Of a stretch of DNA of 64,000 nucleotides, positions 33,896 through 44,021 are shown in pieces. The DNA comes from BOG-938 sp035524315. GTDB taxonomy: Bacteria; Pseudomonadota; Alphaproteobacteria; Caulobacterales; Caulobacteraceae. The notes under the pieces are model-generated. The model worked only from the letters and a program-made list of their open reading frames with translations. It made no database searches and was not told the origin of the DNA. The position numbers were made by a program, and so were the translations under genes. Location: assembly GCA_035524315.1 (NCBI GenBank), contig DATKPD010000063.1, positions 62,001-126,000 on the forward strand, in the 5' to 3' direction. The first letter of the stretch is position 1. Every line of letters starts with the position of its first letter.

Positions 33896-34963
33896 TCAGC
33901 CCTTGATGGCCGCCGCCAGTAGCAGTTGCAGGCCGCGCGCGTCCAGGCCCTCGGGGTTGCGGTCCGAGGCGTAGGAGAAGCCTTCCGCCATGGGCTTGGC
34001 GCCGTGGTCCAGATAGTGGCGCCGGCGCGCGGCGTAGAGATCGGGCAGGATCACATAGCGGTCGTGCAGCTCGACGGTGGCGCGCGCGTCGTCCTCGGGC
34101 ACCATCACCTCGTGCAGCTTCTCGCCCGGCCGGATGCCGACGACCTTGTGCGGCAGGTGCGGGGCGATGGCGCGGGCCAGCTCGGTGGTCTTGAGCGACG
34201 GGATCTTGGGCACGAAGATCTCGCTCCCCTGCATCAGCGCCAAGCTCGACAGCACGAAGTTCACGCCCTGCTCGAGCGTGATCCAGAAGCGCGTCATGCG
34301 CTCGTCGGTGATCGGCAGCTCGGCCGCGCCCTCGGCCAGCAGCTTTTGGAAGAACGGCGCGACCGAACCGCGCGAGCCCACCACATTGCCGTAGCGCACC
34401 ACCGAAAAGCGCGTGCCGGCGTCGCCGGCCATGGCCTCGGCCGCGCAGAAGATCTTGTCCGACGCCAGTTTGGAGGCGCCGTAGAGGTTGATCGGATTGG
34501 CCGCCTTGTCGGTCGATAGGGCCACCACGCGCTTGACCTTCTGGGCGATGGCCGCGTTGACCACGTTCTCGGCGCCCATGACGTTGGTCTTGATGCACTC
34601 GAAGGGGTTGTACTCGGCGATGGTCACGTGCTTGAGCGCGGCGGCGTGGATCACATAGTCGACCCCGCGCATGGCCGTTTCCAGCCGCGCCTGGTCGCGC
34701 ACGTCGCCGATGAAATAACGCATGAACGGATGGCGCTCGGGCGGGAAAGCCTGGGCCATCTCGTACTGCTTCAGCTCGTCGCGGCTGTAGACGATCAGCT
34801 TCTTGGGCTTGAATTCGCGGCAGACCATGTCGACGAAGGCCCGCCCGAACGAGCCAGTGCCGCCGGTGATCAGCACGGTCTGTCCGTTCAGGTCCGCCCG
34901 TGGCGAGCGGAAATCCCGCATCTGCAGGGCGGCGCTCAAATCGGCGGGCAGGGCGGCGGGCAT
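33896..34963 (-). CDS. pseB: UDP-GlcNAc 4,6-dehydratase (inverting), PseB/FlmA-like
   Basis: 355 residues of the SDR polysaccharide-synthase type. TGGTGSFGRAFVD binds NADP near residues 34-46, then SRDELKQYEM, IGDVRD, HAAALKHVTIAEYNPFECIKTNVMGAENV, ALSTDKAANPINLYGASKLASDK and RYGNVVGSRGSV. The ALKHV/STDKA pattern marks the soluble inverting dehydratases that make UDP-4-keto-6-deoxy-AltNAc, the first step to pseudaminic acid. In Caulobacter the homologue FlmA is needed for flagellin glycosylation. No PseC-type gene is adjacent; the aminotransferase divergent at 35100 belongs to another subgroup. Confidence 0.9.
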   Translation of the reverse strand: MPAALPADLSAALQMRDFRSPRADLNGQTVLITGGTGSFGRAFVDMVCREFKPKKLIVYSRDELKQYEMAQAFPPERHPFMRYFIGDVRDQARLETAMRGVDYVIHAAALKHVTIAEYNPFECIKTNVMGAENVVNAAIAQKVKRVVALSTDKAANPINLYGASKLASDKIFCAAEAMAGDAGTRFSVVRYGNVVGSRGSVAPFFQKLLAEGAAELPITDERMTRFWITLEQGVNFVLSSLALMQGSEIFVPKIPSLKTTELARAIAPHLPHKVVGIRPGEKLHEVMVPEDDARATVELHDRYVILPDLYAARRRHYLDHGAKPMAEGFSYASDRNPEGLDARGLQLLLAAAIKG

Positions 34964-35099
34964 GGGGCTCGAATCCTATGATCGCCCATGCTGGTCAAAA
35001 CGTGGTTAACAGGCCGTAACAAGCGTTGAACTGAAATTCGGCGAACGGCTGTGCTATCCAGTCGCCCGCGAATCCCTGCTTCGATTTCAAGGACCTGTC

Positions 35100-36215
35100 A
35101 TGGACTTCATCGACCTCAAGGCCCAGCAACGCCGTATCCGCACGGAACTCGACGCCGCGATCGGCCGGGTGCTGGACCATGGGGCCTATGTCATGGGTCC
35201 GGAGGTGCGTGCGTTCGAGGGCGCGCTGGCGGCGTTCGGCCAAGCCGAGTTGGCGCTGTCCTGCGCCAATGGCACCGACGCGGTGGTGCTGCCGCTGATG
35301 GCGTGGGGCGTGGGCCCGGGCGACGCAGTGTTCTGCCCCAGCTTCACCTTCGCCGCCACGGCCGAGGTGGTGCCCTGGACGGGGGCCGAGCCGGTGTTCG
35401 TCGACGTGCTGGCCGACACCTACAACATGGACCCGGCCAGCCTGGAGCAGGCGATCGCCGAAACGCGCAAGGCCGGCAAGCTCACCCCCAAGGCGGTGAT
35501 CGCGGTCGACCTGTTCGGCCAGCCGGCCGATTATCCGAAGATCGCCGAAATCTGCCGCGAGCATGGGCTGAAGCTGCTGTCAGACAGCGCCCAGGGCTTC
35601 GGCTGCACGCTCAACGGCCATCACCCGTTGCACTGGGCCGACGCGGCCTCGACCAGCTTCTTCCCGGCCAAGCCGCTCGGCGGTTACGGCGACGGCGGGG
35701 CGGTGCTGACGGACAGCCAGGCCGACTGGGACGTGATGGATTCCCTGCGCATCCACGGCAAGGGAACCGACAAGTACGACAACGTGCGCATCGGCATGAA
35801 CAGCCGGCTCGACACCATCCAGGCGGCGATCCTGCTGGAAAAGCTCAAGATCTTCGGCGAGGAAATCGTGCTGCGTAACCAGGTGGCCGAGCGCTACGCC
35901 CGCGGCCTGGCCGGCGTCGCGGTCACGCCCAAGGTGATCGTGGGCGGGGTGTCGACCTGGGCCCAGTACACCATCGAGCACGCCGACCGCGACGGTCTGG
36001 CCGCCTATCTCAAGACCAAGGACATCCCCACCGCCGCCTACTATCCGCGCCCCACCCACATGCAGAGCGCCTATGAGGCCTTCGCCGTGGCGGGCGGGCG
36101 CCTGCCGGTGACCGAGCAGAAGGCCAAGGTGGTCCTGGCCCTGCCCATGCACCCCTACCTGACGCCGGCGATGCAGGACCTGATCATCGAGGCGATCCGC
36201 GGGTACAACGGGTAG
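35100..36215 (+). CDS. DegT/DnrJ/EryC1 sugar aminotransferase (WbpE-like)
   Basis: A PLP enzyme of 371 residues. It opens with FIDLKAQQRRIR and ALSCANGTDAVVLPLMA, then SPSFTFAATAEVV-type core and DLFGQPADY. DSAQGFGC occupies the place of the usual EDAAQ stretch, SFFPAKPLGGYGDGGAV has the PLP Lys, and NSRLDTIQAAIL follows. The pattern is closest to WbpE, which aminates a 3-keto-UDP-GlcNAcA. Whether it uses that or the PseB product is not settled by sequence. It is divergent from pseB with 136 bp between starts. Confidence 0.9.
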   Translation: MDFIDLKAQQRRIRTELDAAIGRVLDHGAYVMGPEVRAFEGALAAFGQAELALSCANGTDAVVLPLMAWGVGPGDAVFCPSFTFAATAEVVPWTGAEPVFVDVLADTYNMDPASLEQAIAETRKAGKLTPKAVIAVDLFGQPADYPKIAEICREHGLKLLSDSAQGFGCTLNGHHPLHWADAASTSFFPAKPLGGYGDGGAVLTDSQADWDVMDSLRIHGKGTDKYDNVRIGMNSRLDTIQAAILLEKLKIFGEEIVLRNQVAERYARGLAGVAVTPKVIVGGVSTWAQYTIEHADRDGLAAYLKTKDIPTAAYYPRPTHMQSAYEAFAVAGGRLPVTEQKAKVVLALPMHPYLTPAMQDLIIEAIRGYNG

Positions 36216-36230
36216 CGCCTCGAAAAACAC

Positions 36231-36303
36231 TGAACCACGAAGGTCGCCAAGGCCAAGAAGGCGACGCCGCCCTCTTCCTGGTCTTCGCGTTCTTCGTGGT
36301 CCA
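36231..36303. repeat. Imperfect inverted repeat (about 30-nt arms)
   Basis: Between the aminotransferase and nadE, 36231-36260 and 36274-36303 are near-perfect inverted copies built on ACCACGAAG and AACGCGAAG-type blocks. The arms match at about 24 of 30 positions. Similar CACGAAGG motifs occur as dispersed intergenic repeats in several Caulobacteraceae (from memory). It could fold into a long RNA hairpin and act as a bidirectional terminator. Confidence 0.6.
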
Positions 36304-36342
36304 AGAGCCCCATTAGGGTTCAGCAACGATCTGGCGTATAGA

Positions 36343-36359
36343 ATGCTCAGATTGAGCAT
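36343..36359. promoter_or_regulatory. Perfect 17-nt dyad upstream of nadE
   Basis: ATGCTCA-GAT-TGAGCAT, 7-bp arms with a 3-bp spacer, ends 18 bp before the nadE ATG. Its position overlapping a likely promoter or leader fits an operator, but I do not recognise the regulator. Confidence 0.45.
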
Positions 36360-36377
36360 AAGGTCAGGCGCGGCCGG

Positions 36378-38422
<2,045 letters not shown>

Positions 38423-38426
<4 letters not shown>

Positions 38427-39097
38427 GCGCCGCGCTGGGCCAGCCAGATCACGTGCCGCGCGCCGCGCTTGCGGCCGGTGGCGCGCACGGTCTTCTCCTC
38501 GACCGTGAAGCCGCTGCGGCGCAGCCGCTGGACAAAGCCCGTGTCCTGGGTCGCCGACCAGACCGCCAAGACGCCGCCGGGCCGCAGCGCGTGAAACGCG
38601 GCGTTGAGGCCGGTGAATCCATAGAGGCCGTCGTTGGCCTCGCGGTTGAGCCCGCCTGGGCCGTTGTCGACGTCGAGCAGGACGGCGTCGTAGGCGCCGC
38701 GCGCCGCGCTGATCACCTGCGCCACGTCGGCCTCGCGGAGGGTCACGCGCCGATCGTCCAGGCAGCCGGCGAACAGCTCCGCCATCGGGCCGCGCGCCCA
38801 GGCGACCACGGCGGGGACCAACTCAGCCACCGTGACTTCGGCGCGGGGCGGCAGATTGGCCAGCGCCGCGCGCAGGGTGAACCCCATGCCGAGACCGCCG
38901 ATCAGCACGGCCGGCCGATCTTTGTTGGCCAGCGGCGCGCAGGTGAGGGTCGCGAGCGCTTCTTCCGAGCCGCTCAGCCGGCTGTTCATCAGCTCGGTCG
39001 CGCCCGACATGATCGACAGCTCGGCGCCCCGGCGCATCAGGCGCAGCTCGCCCCCGTCCGGAATCCGCGCGCGGCCCAGTTCGACCCAGGGGATCAT
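38423..39097 (-). CDS. Spermidine synthase-like methyltransferase-fold protein
   Basis: About 224 residues with a Rossmann fold: VLIGGLGMGFTLRAAL (SAM or decarboxylated-SAM loop), VTVAELVPAVVAWA, VTLREADVAQVI, and YDAVLLDVDNGPGG in place of the DxxDP/DxSDP motif of polyamine synthases. It lacks the clear Asp pair of true aminopropyl transferases, so the reaction is uncertain. ATG 39097 overlaps the pseudouridine synthase stop (ATGA), making it the third gene of a coupled operon. Confidence 0.75.
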
Positions 39098-39834
39098 GCG
39101 GCGGGCGGCGCGAACACTGCGGCCACGTCGGCCTCGCCCATCAGCCGCCAAGCCCCGGCCGGCAGATCGTCGGGCAGGTCGAGGCCGCCGATCCGGTCGC
39201 GGTGCAGCGCCTCCACATGGTTGCTCACCACCGCGAACATGCGCCGGACCTGGTGATAGCGGCCTTCGGTGATGGTCAGGCGCGCCAGGGTCGGCGACAG
39301 GGGTTCCAGCGTCGCCGGGGCCAGGGGCTTGTCGTCGCCCTCCAGCATCAGGGCGCCAGAGGCGAACCGCGCGGCCTCGCTCCCGTCCATCGGCCGGGCG
39401 AGGGTCGCCAGGTAGCGCTTGGCCACATGGTGGCGCGGCGAGATGATCTTGTGCAGCAGGGCCCCATCGTCGGTCAGCAGCAGCAGGCCCGAGGTGTCCT
39501 TGTCCAGCCGCCCGACGGTGGAAACCGCTGGGTCGCGCAGGCGCCAGCGTGACGGGAGCAGGTCGTGCACCAGGGGGCCGGCCTCCTTGTGCGAGCAGGT
39601 GACGCCGAGCGGCTTATGCAGCATCAGCACCATGCCCGGCAGGGGATCCAGCCGCCGGTCGTCGAGCCGCAGACGATCGGCCAAGGCGGGCTCGAGGGTC
39701 AGTCGCATGTCGGCGCCATCGACCGGCGCGCCGTCGAGCGTCACGCGGCCGCCGCGGGCCAGCGCCTGGATCTCGCGCCGCGAGCCATAGCCCATGTTGG
39801 CCAAAAGCCGGTCAAGCCGGACAGTCGCGCTCAT
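39094..39834 (-). CDS. Pseudouridine synthase, RsuA/RluB/E/F family
   Basis: 246 residues: an N-terminal S4 RNA-binding domain (VRLDRLLANMGYGSRREIQALARGGRVTLDG), then the catalytic domain with VSTVGRLDKDTSGLLLLTDDG carrying the catalytic Asp, HHVAKRYLA and ITEGRYHQVRRMFA. The order and length suit RsuA-like enzymes that isomerise a uridine in rRNA (16S U516 in E. coli). Its start overlaps the stop of the upstream methyltransferase (ATGA) and its stop overlaps the downstream gene. Confidence 0.93.
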   Translation of the reverse strand: MSATVRLDRLLANMGYGSRREIQALARGGRVTLDGAPVDGADMRLTLEPALADRLRLDDRRLDPLPGMVLMLHKPLGVTCSHKEAGPLVHDLLPSRWRLRDPAVSTVGRLDKDTSGLLLLTDDGALLHKIISPRHHVAKRYLATLARPMDGSEAARFASGALMLEGDDKPLAPATLEPLSPTLARLTITEGRYHQVRRMFAVVSNHVEALHRDRIGGLDLPDDLPAGAWRLMGEADVAAVFAPPAA

Positions 39835-40745
39835 TTGCGCGCCTCGTAGATCTTGAAGCCGCTGCTGTCGCCCCGGGGCGTGACCCGGTCGAACAACTCG
39901 TTCAACACCGCCTCGTAGGGCATGTGCCGGTTGGCCACCAGCCAGGCCGACCCGCCTTTGCGCAGCAGGGCGTGCGCGCGGCGCACGAAGGCCTGGCCGA
40001 GCGTGCGGTCCTCGTGGCCATTGTCGTGGAAGGGCGGATTCATCACCGCGAAGTCCAGGCGAGGCAAGTCGGGGCTCGGCAGGTCGGGGCCGCTCAGGAC
40101 GTCGGCCCAGTGGAACGCGGCGCGGGGATCCTGCACGTTGCGCCGGGCGGCGTCGATCGCGCGCCGGTCGATGTCGATCAGGTCGATGCTCGTCACGCTG
40201 TCGCTGGCCAGGACGGCGTGGGCCAGCACGCCAAGGCCGCAGCCGAGATCCATCCCGCGTCCCGCAAGTTTGGGCAGCACGGCCAGCAACTGTTGGGTCC
40301 CCGCGTCGAGTCGGTCCCAGCTGAACACGCCAGGCTGGGTCCATAGGCTGAGCGCATCGGCATACCGCATGGCCCCGGCCAGGAGCGCCGGTTCGATCCC
40401 GGTCAAGGTCTCGGGGCGGTCGGTATGGCAGATGCGGTGGTGCTGACGGCCGCTCTCGGCCACAGCGCAGCCGAACGCTTCCAACTCCTTGCGCAGCCGC
40501 GAGCCGCCCTTCTCCTTGGGCGCCAGGGCGACCAGCGGCGCGCCGGGGCGCAGGGCCTTCAGCAGGTTTGCCAGAACATAGCGGCGCTCGAGCGTGCCCG
40601 GCGGTGCGGCGATCACCGCGCCGTCAAGGCTCAACGGCGCCATCGCTTCTAGAGCCTGGGCGCCCGGAACCAAGGGAGAGACCTGCACAGCGCCCTTGGG
40701 AACCTCGGCCAGGGCCGCCGGCGGCGCGCCATAGACGCAGGTCAT
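39831..40745 (-). CDS. rRNA guanine-N2 methyltransferase, RsmC-like
   Basis: The C-terminal half is a class I methyltransferase with GMDLGCGLGVLAHA, DLIDIDRRAID and MNPPFHDNGHED. The NPPF motif marks amino-group methylation of a base, as in RsmC (16S rRNA m2G1207). The N-terminal half is a degenerate methyltransferase-like domain, also as in RsmC. ATG 40745 gives 304 residues; a longer frame to 40841 adds an Arg-rich stretch of doubtful value. It heads the three-gene operon. Confidence 0.85.
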   Translation of the reverse strand: MTCVYGAPPAALAEVPKGAVQVSPLVPGAQALEAMAPLSLDGAVIAAPPGTLERRYVLANLLKALRPGAPLVALAPKEKGGSRLRKELEAFGCAVAESGRQHHRICHTDRPETLTGIEPALLAGAMRYADALSLWTQPGVFSWDRLDAGTQQLLAVLPKLAGRGMDLGCGLGVLAHAVLASDSVTSIDLIDIDRRAIDAARRNVQDPRAAFHWADVLSGPDLPSPDLPRLDFAVMNPPFHDNGHEDRTLGQAFVRRAHALLRKGGSAWLVANRHMPYEAVLNELFDRVTPRGDSSGFKIYEARK

Positions 40746-40910
40746 CCCGCCGGCGCTCACGCGCGACCTCTCCCGAACTGCAGCCCGTACGCCGGCATTG
40801 CGGTCGATCCCAGACACGCTTCCACGGCGGCGGAAGCCCAAGCGGCGTCAGCTAGCGCCTTTTGCCGGCGCACGCCACCGCTTGGGTCGGGCGATCCCCC
40901 AGGCTTCGAC

Positions 40911-41882
40911 CTAGGAGGCGGGCGCCGCCGCCCCCGCTTGGCCCGGGGCGGAGCCGCCCGAGCGCATAGCCGCCGCCTGTTCCGGCGTCTGGCCCGCCGC
41001 GACGGCCGCCTTCTGCGCGGCCAGCAGCCGCTCGAAGCCCTTCTGCGACTTGTCGACAAAGGCCTTGTATCCGGCCGGATCGACGAACGCGTCCTTGTCG
41101 CCCGCCATGAAGCGCTTGTACTTGGGGCCGAGGTCGAAATACCAGTCGTGCGGACCCAGGGGGATATCGCACGGCAACGCGCGCAGCACGTCGAAGCCGT
41201 GCTCGTAGTCCGACACGATCTGCGGATATTTCGGATTGTCGATCAATTGCATGCCCGGATTGAGCGTCGGTCCGCCCATCAGGACCACGTGCAGCGCCTT
41301 GCCGGCGTCGTTGGTCTCGTCGAAGGTCCAGGTGGTGTCGCCCTTGGTGTGACCCGGCGTCAGATGCGCGGTGAGGGTAAAGCCGCCCAGTTCGACTGTG
41401 TCGAGGTCGTGCAGCACGCGGTCGACGTGGGCGACCGGGTAGTACTGCTGCGGGTTCGTGCCGTAGTTATAGTCGTCGCGACCGCCGGATTCGACGACGC
41501 TCACGTCGGGCTGCATCACCTCGTACTTGGCGCCGGTTTCCTTGACGATTTCGGCCGCCCCGCCGTCGTGGTCGATGTGGGCGTGCGAGATGAGCAGGAT
41601 CTTGATGTCGCTCCACTTGAAGCCGAGCGCCTCGACGCTCTGCCGGATCAGGGGCGGCGAGTTCGGATAATTGCTGTTGATCAGGATCAGGCCCTTGGGC
41701 GTAGAGATCAGATAGGCGCCGTGACCGGTGGCGCCGACATAGTAGAGGTTGCCGATGATCTTGAACGGCGTCATCTGCGGGTCTTCCTGCAGAGTCGCGG
41801 CGTTGGCGCTGGGCGCAGCGGCCATGGGCGCCGCCAGCAGCGCCAGGGCGGCCAAGGATTGGGCGACCGATTTGAGCTTCAT
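40911..41882 (-). CDS. Subclass B3 metallo-beta-lactamase (CAU-1-like)
   Basis: 323 residues with a Sec signal peptide (ALALLAAPMAAAPSANA). Zinc ligands are visible: His100-x-His102-x-Asp104-His105 in SHAHIDHDGG, His178 in TPGHTKGD and His245 in GPHDWYF. The second-site Asp/His pair and absence of Cys define subclass B3. The secreted or periplasmic enzyme hydrolyses beta-lactams; closely similar chromosomal enzymes are known from Caulobacter (CAU-1). The C-terminal ~45 residues are an Ala/Gln/Gly-rich tail beyond the usual domain end. Actual resistance phenotype is not shown by the sequence. Confidence 0.88.
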   Translation of the reverse strand: MKLKSVAQSLAALALLAAPMAAAPSANAATLQEDPQMTPFKIIGNLYYVGATGHGAYLISTPKGLILINSNYPNSPPLIRQSVEALGFKWSDIKILLISHAHIDHDGGAAEIVKETGAKYEVMQPDVSVVESGGRDDYNYGTNPQQYYPVAHVDRVLHDLDTVELGGFTLTAHLTPGHTKGDTTWTFDETNDAGKALHVVLMGGPTLNPGMQLIDNPKYPQIVSDYEHGFDVLRALPCDIPLGPHDWYFDLGPKYKRFMAGDKDAFVDPAGYKAFVDKSQKGFERLLAAQKAAVAAGQTPEQAAAMRSGGSAPGQAGAAAPAS

Positions 41883-42093
41883 GAAACCTCCCGGGTCCTG
41901 ATTGTCACGCGCGGTCGCCGGATCGCCGAGGCGCTTCAGGGCCCAGCAACGGGCGCCTAACCGCTCGCGCGCGCCGCCTTCGTCCCGGTCCGTCCGCGCG
42001 ATCCGGCGCCTGAGGCCACCGTTACCTGAACTTCAGCGCCTTCGCCACGACTGGATTGTCGGCCTATCTCGCGCGCAATCCGCGCGTGACGGT

Positions 42094-43824
42094 TCAGCCC
42101 TTGCGGCGGCCCGCGAGCAGCTCGTCCCACTTGGCGGGCAGGTCGATTTTCTGGCCGTGGGGCGGGGCGTGGCTGTGGTTCTGCACGAAGCCCTTGCTCT
42201 GGTTGCGCCCGGGATCGCCGCTCAGCACGATGCCGATTGATTGGGGATTGATGAACACGGGCACCAGCCGGTCGGGATCGTCCGACTGGACATAGGCGTC
42301 CGAGATCATGCCCTCGGCGTGCAGCTTGTGCAGGTCGTACTCGGTATAGCCGAGCTCCCAGCCGTGACGGTTGAGCGAGCGCACCGCGACCTTGGTGTGG
42401 TCGAAGATGTACTGCTGCACGTCACGCTTGCTCAGGCCGTCGCGGGCCATGATCTTGGCCACGCCCGGACTGACGATCAGCAGCGGGAAGTTCTTGCCCT
42501 TGCGCAGGCCGGTGTGGGCCCACCAGGCGCAGGTCGTGCCGAATATCTCGACCAGGGTGTCCAGGTGCTCCACCGCCTTATCGCCGGCGGTGTAGATCGG
42601 AATGGTGGGACTGAGTGCGCTCTGCACCGTCACCACATTGTCCGCGCGCGTGAAGCCCTGGTCAGTGGCGAAAGAGGTCCAGCCGATCTCGGTCACCGCG
42701 TCCTCGTTCTCGGCCAGCACCACATTGGTGCCCAGCGCGATCGAGCCCTTGTCGGTGTCGCCCGGCGCGATGCGGATGCCGGCGATGTTGCGCAGATAGA
42801 GGCGCAGGAAGCGGCCGATGCTGGTGTTGGCCTGGCGGCCGACGCGCAGCACGGCGGTCTCGTAGTTGAAGTTGAGCGCCTTGACGATCGGGCCGTTGAC
42901 GATGATCAGCGGCTCCCAGCCTGGCGTGGCGCCCGCGTCGCGGACGTAGAAGTCGGGCTCGGCGATCGCCTGCACGACGCCGATCAGCACGGGCATATAT
43001 TCGGGACGGCAGCCGGCCATCACGCCGTTGACCGCCACGTTCCACACCGTGGCCTCGCGGTTCTCGGGCTGCAGCACGCCCAGCACCTCGCCGGGCGAAC
43101 GGTCGGTGAAGCGCAGGAAATCCTCGACTCGTTCCACCGTGGGCGGAACGATCGGCAGGCCATCGCTCCACATCTGCTCGAGGAAGTGCTCGTTGACCTC
43201 GTCAAGCGCGCCTTCGAACACCACAGCGCGGGGCTCGGGCTCCTTGGCGGCCGAACTGGACTCCACCTTGCGTGTAAGCGCGCGGATGATGTTGGGCACC
43301 AGCACCTGCTCGGTGTTGCGACGCAACTCCTCGGCGCTCTGATTCATGATGATGCCGGGGAATTCGGCAATGCCGAGGTCCGCCATGCCTTCGGCCCGGG
43401 CCACCGCCCCAGCCTGTCTCAGGAACGCCGTGGCGACGATGGTCGCGCTCGGCCTTCCGTTCCGTTCAGCGATAATGCTGGCCCTCGCGACCGCGGGTGC
43501 GCAGCTGCCTCAGCTACCTATGCCTGTTATGACTGCGTCGATCCCGTACTTGTCGAGGTTGCCGGGAAGGGCCGCCAACTCCTCGCGCCCGCCGCGCGGG
43601 CCGTGGATGTTGCCGAAGGCGGTGCTGGGCACGAACTTGATGCCGGGGAACTTGGCGCTGAGCACTTCCTCGACGATCGGGCGGATTTCCTGATCACGGA
43701 AACCGCCGTGCGACAGGTTGCCGATGGTCATCTTCGACAGATCGGCGCCGCGCGCGGTGGCCTCGAAGCCCTCGACCGTGGAGCGGCCCAGGGGCCAGAC
43801 GACCTTGTACGTCGGTTCGTTCAT
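42094..43824 (-). CDS. UGSC-family putative selenoprotein (in-frame TGA read as Sec)
   Basis: Two same-frame segments (43824-43513 and 43509-42094) are separated only by the TGA at 43510-43512. Read through, they give 576 residues with Sec105-Gly106-Ser107-Cys108. Upstream is GIDAVITGIGS. Downstream, SIIAERNGRPSATIVATAF continues the same domain, as in UGSC-family proteins where a Cys or Sec precedes Gly-Ser-Cys. A strong candidate SECIS hairpin follows the TGA. The second segment has no good start near 43404. ATG 43824 is chosen because PTYKVVWPLG begins the conserved part; GGAG lies ~10 nt upstream. The last ~430 residues (VNGVMAGCRPEYMP, GDTDKGSIALGTN) form an unfamiliar domain. A redox role is inferred from the Sec/Cys pair. 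Confidence 0.88.
43477..43505 (-). promoter_or_regulatory. Candidate bacterial SECIS element
   Basis: Counting from the base after TGA, positions 5-33 fold into about 12 base pairs broken by three single-base bulges: 5-8 with 30-33, 10-11 with 28-29, 13-14 with 26-27, and 15-17 (CGC) with 22-24 (GCG). The apical loop, positions 18-21, is GGUC. In E. coli fdhF the loop is also GGUC and starts 18 nt after UGA; here the interval is 17 nt. A SelB-binding role follows from that model; structure is hand-folded. Confidence 0.78.
43510..43512 (-). other. Selenocysteine codon TGA (recoded stop)
   Basis: The only stop between the two halves of the UGSC gene. It lies exactly at the first residue of the motif, followed by GGC AGC TGC (Gly-Ser-Cys). 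A single base from the Cys codon, it sits next to a hairpin of SECIS type. Confidence 0.85.
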
Positions 43825-44021
43825 CGTGTGGACTCCGCCTCGACCAGCCGTTCGGCTGCGCAAAAAGGAAGCCAGGCGTCCGCGGCGCGAATGCCCAACC
43901 CAGCCTGCAGCATCGCGCTTCGGCGTCGCCGTGGATAGGGGCGAATTGTGCCTTACGGTCCAGTTTTGTTATGTCTGGTCTGCGACGCCAGTTTGGCGGG
44001 CGCGGACGATCGGGCGGGCTG

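Noticed and set aside
33324..34598. A 424-residue minus-strand protein ending with RmlC
   Set aside because: Its first ~239 residues are pseB read out of frame. The true rmlC starts at GTG 33881 behind a ribosome-binding site.
35003..35018. Second CtrA-type box in the pseB/aminotransferase gap
   Set aside because: The second half is TAAC rather than TTAA, so only a half-site remains.
42094..43824. Pseudogene caused by a nonsense mutation
   Set aside because: There is exactly one stop, at the motif's Sec position, and no frameshift or other decay over 576 codons; the hairpin has the expected loop and spacing.
43510..43863. A separate short gene of about 118 residues ending at the TGA
   Set aside because: Its last residues run straight into the Gly-Ser-Cys of the next segment in the same frame, with a SECIS-like hairpin just after. 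It is better read as the N-terminus of one selenoprotein.
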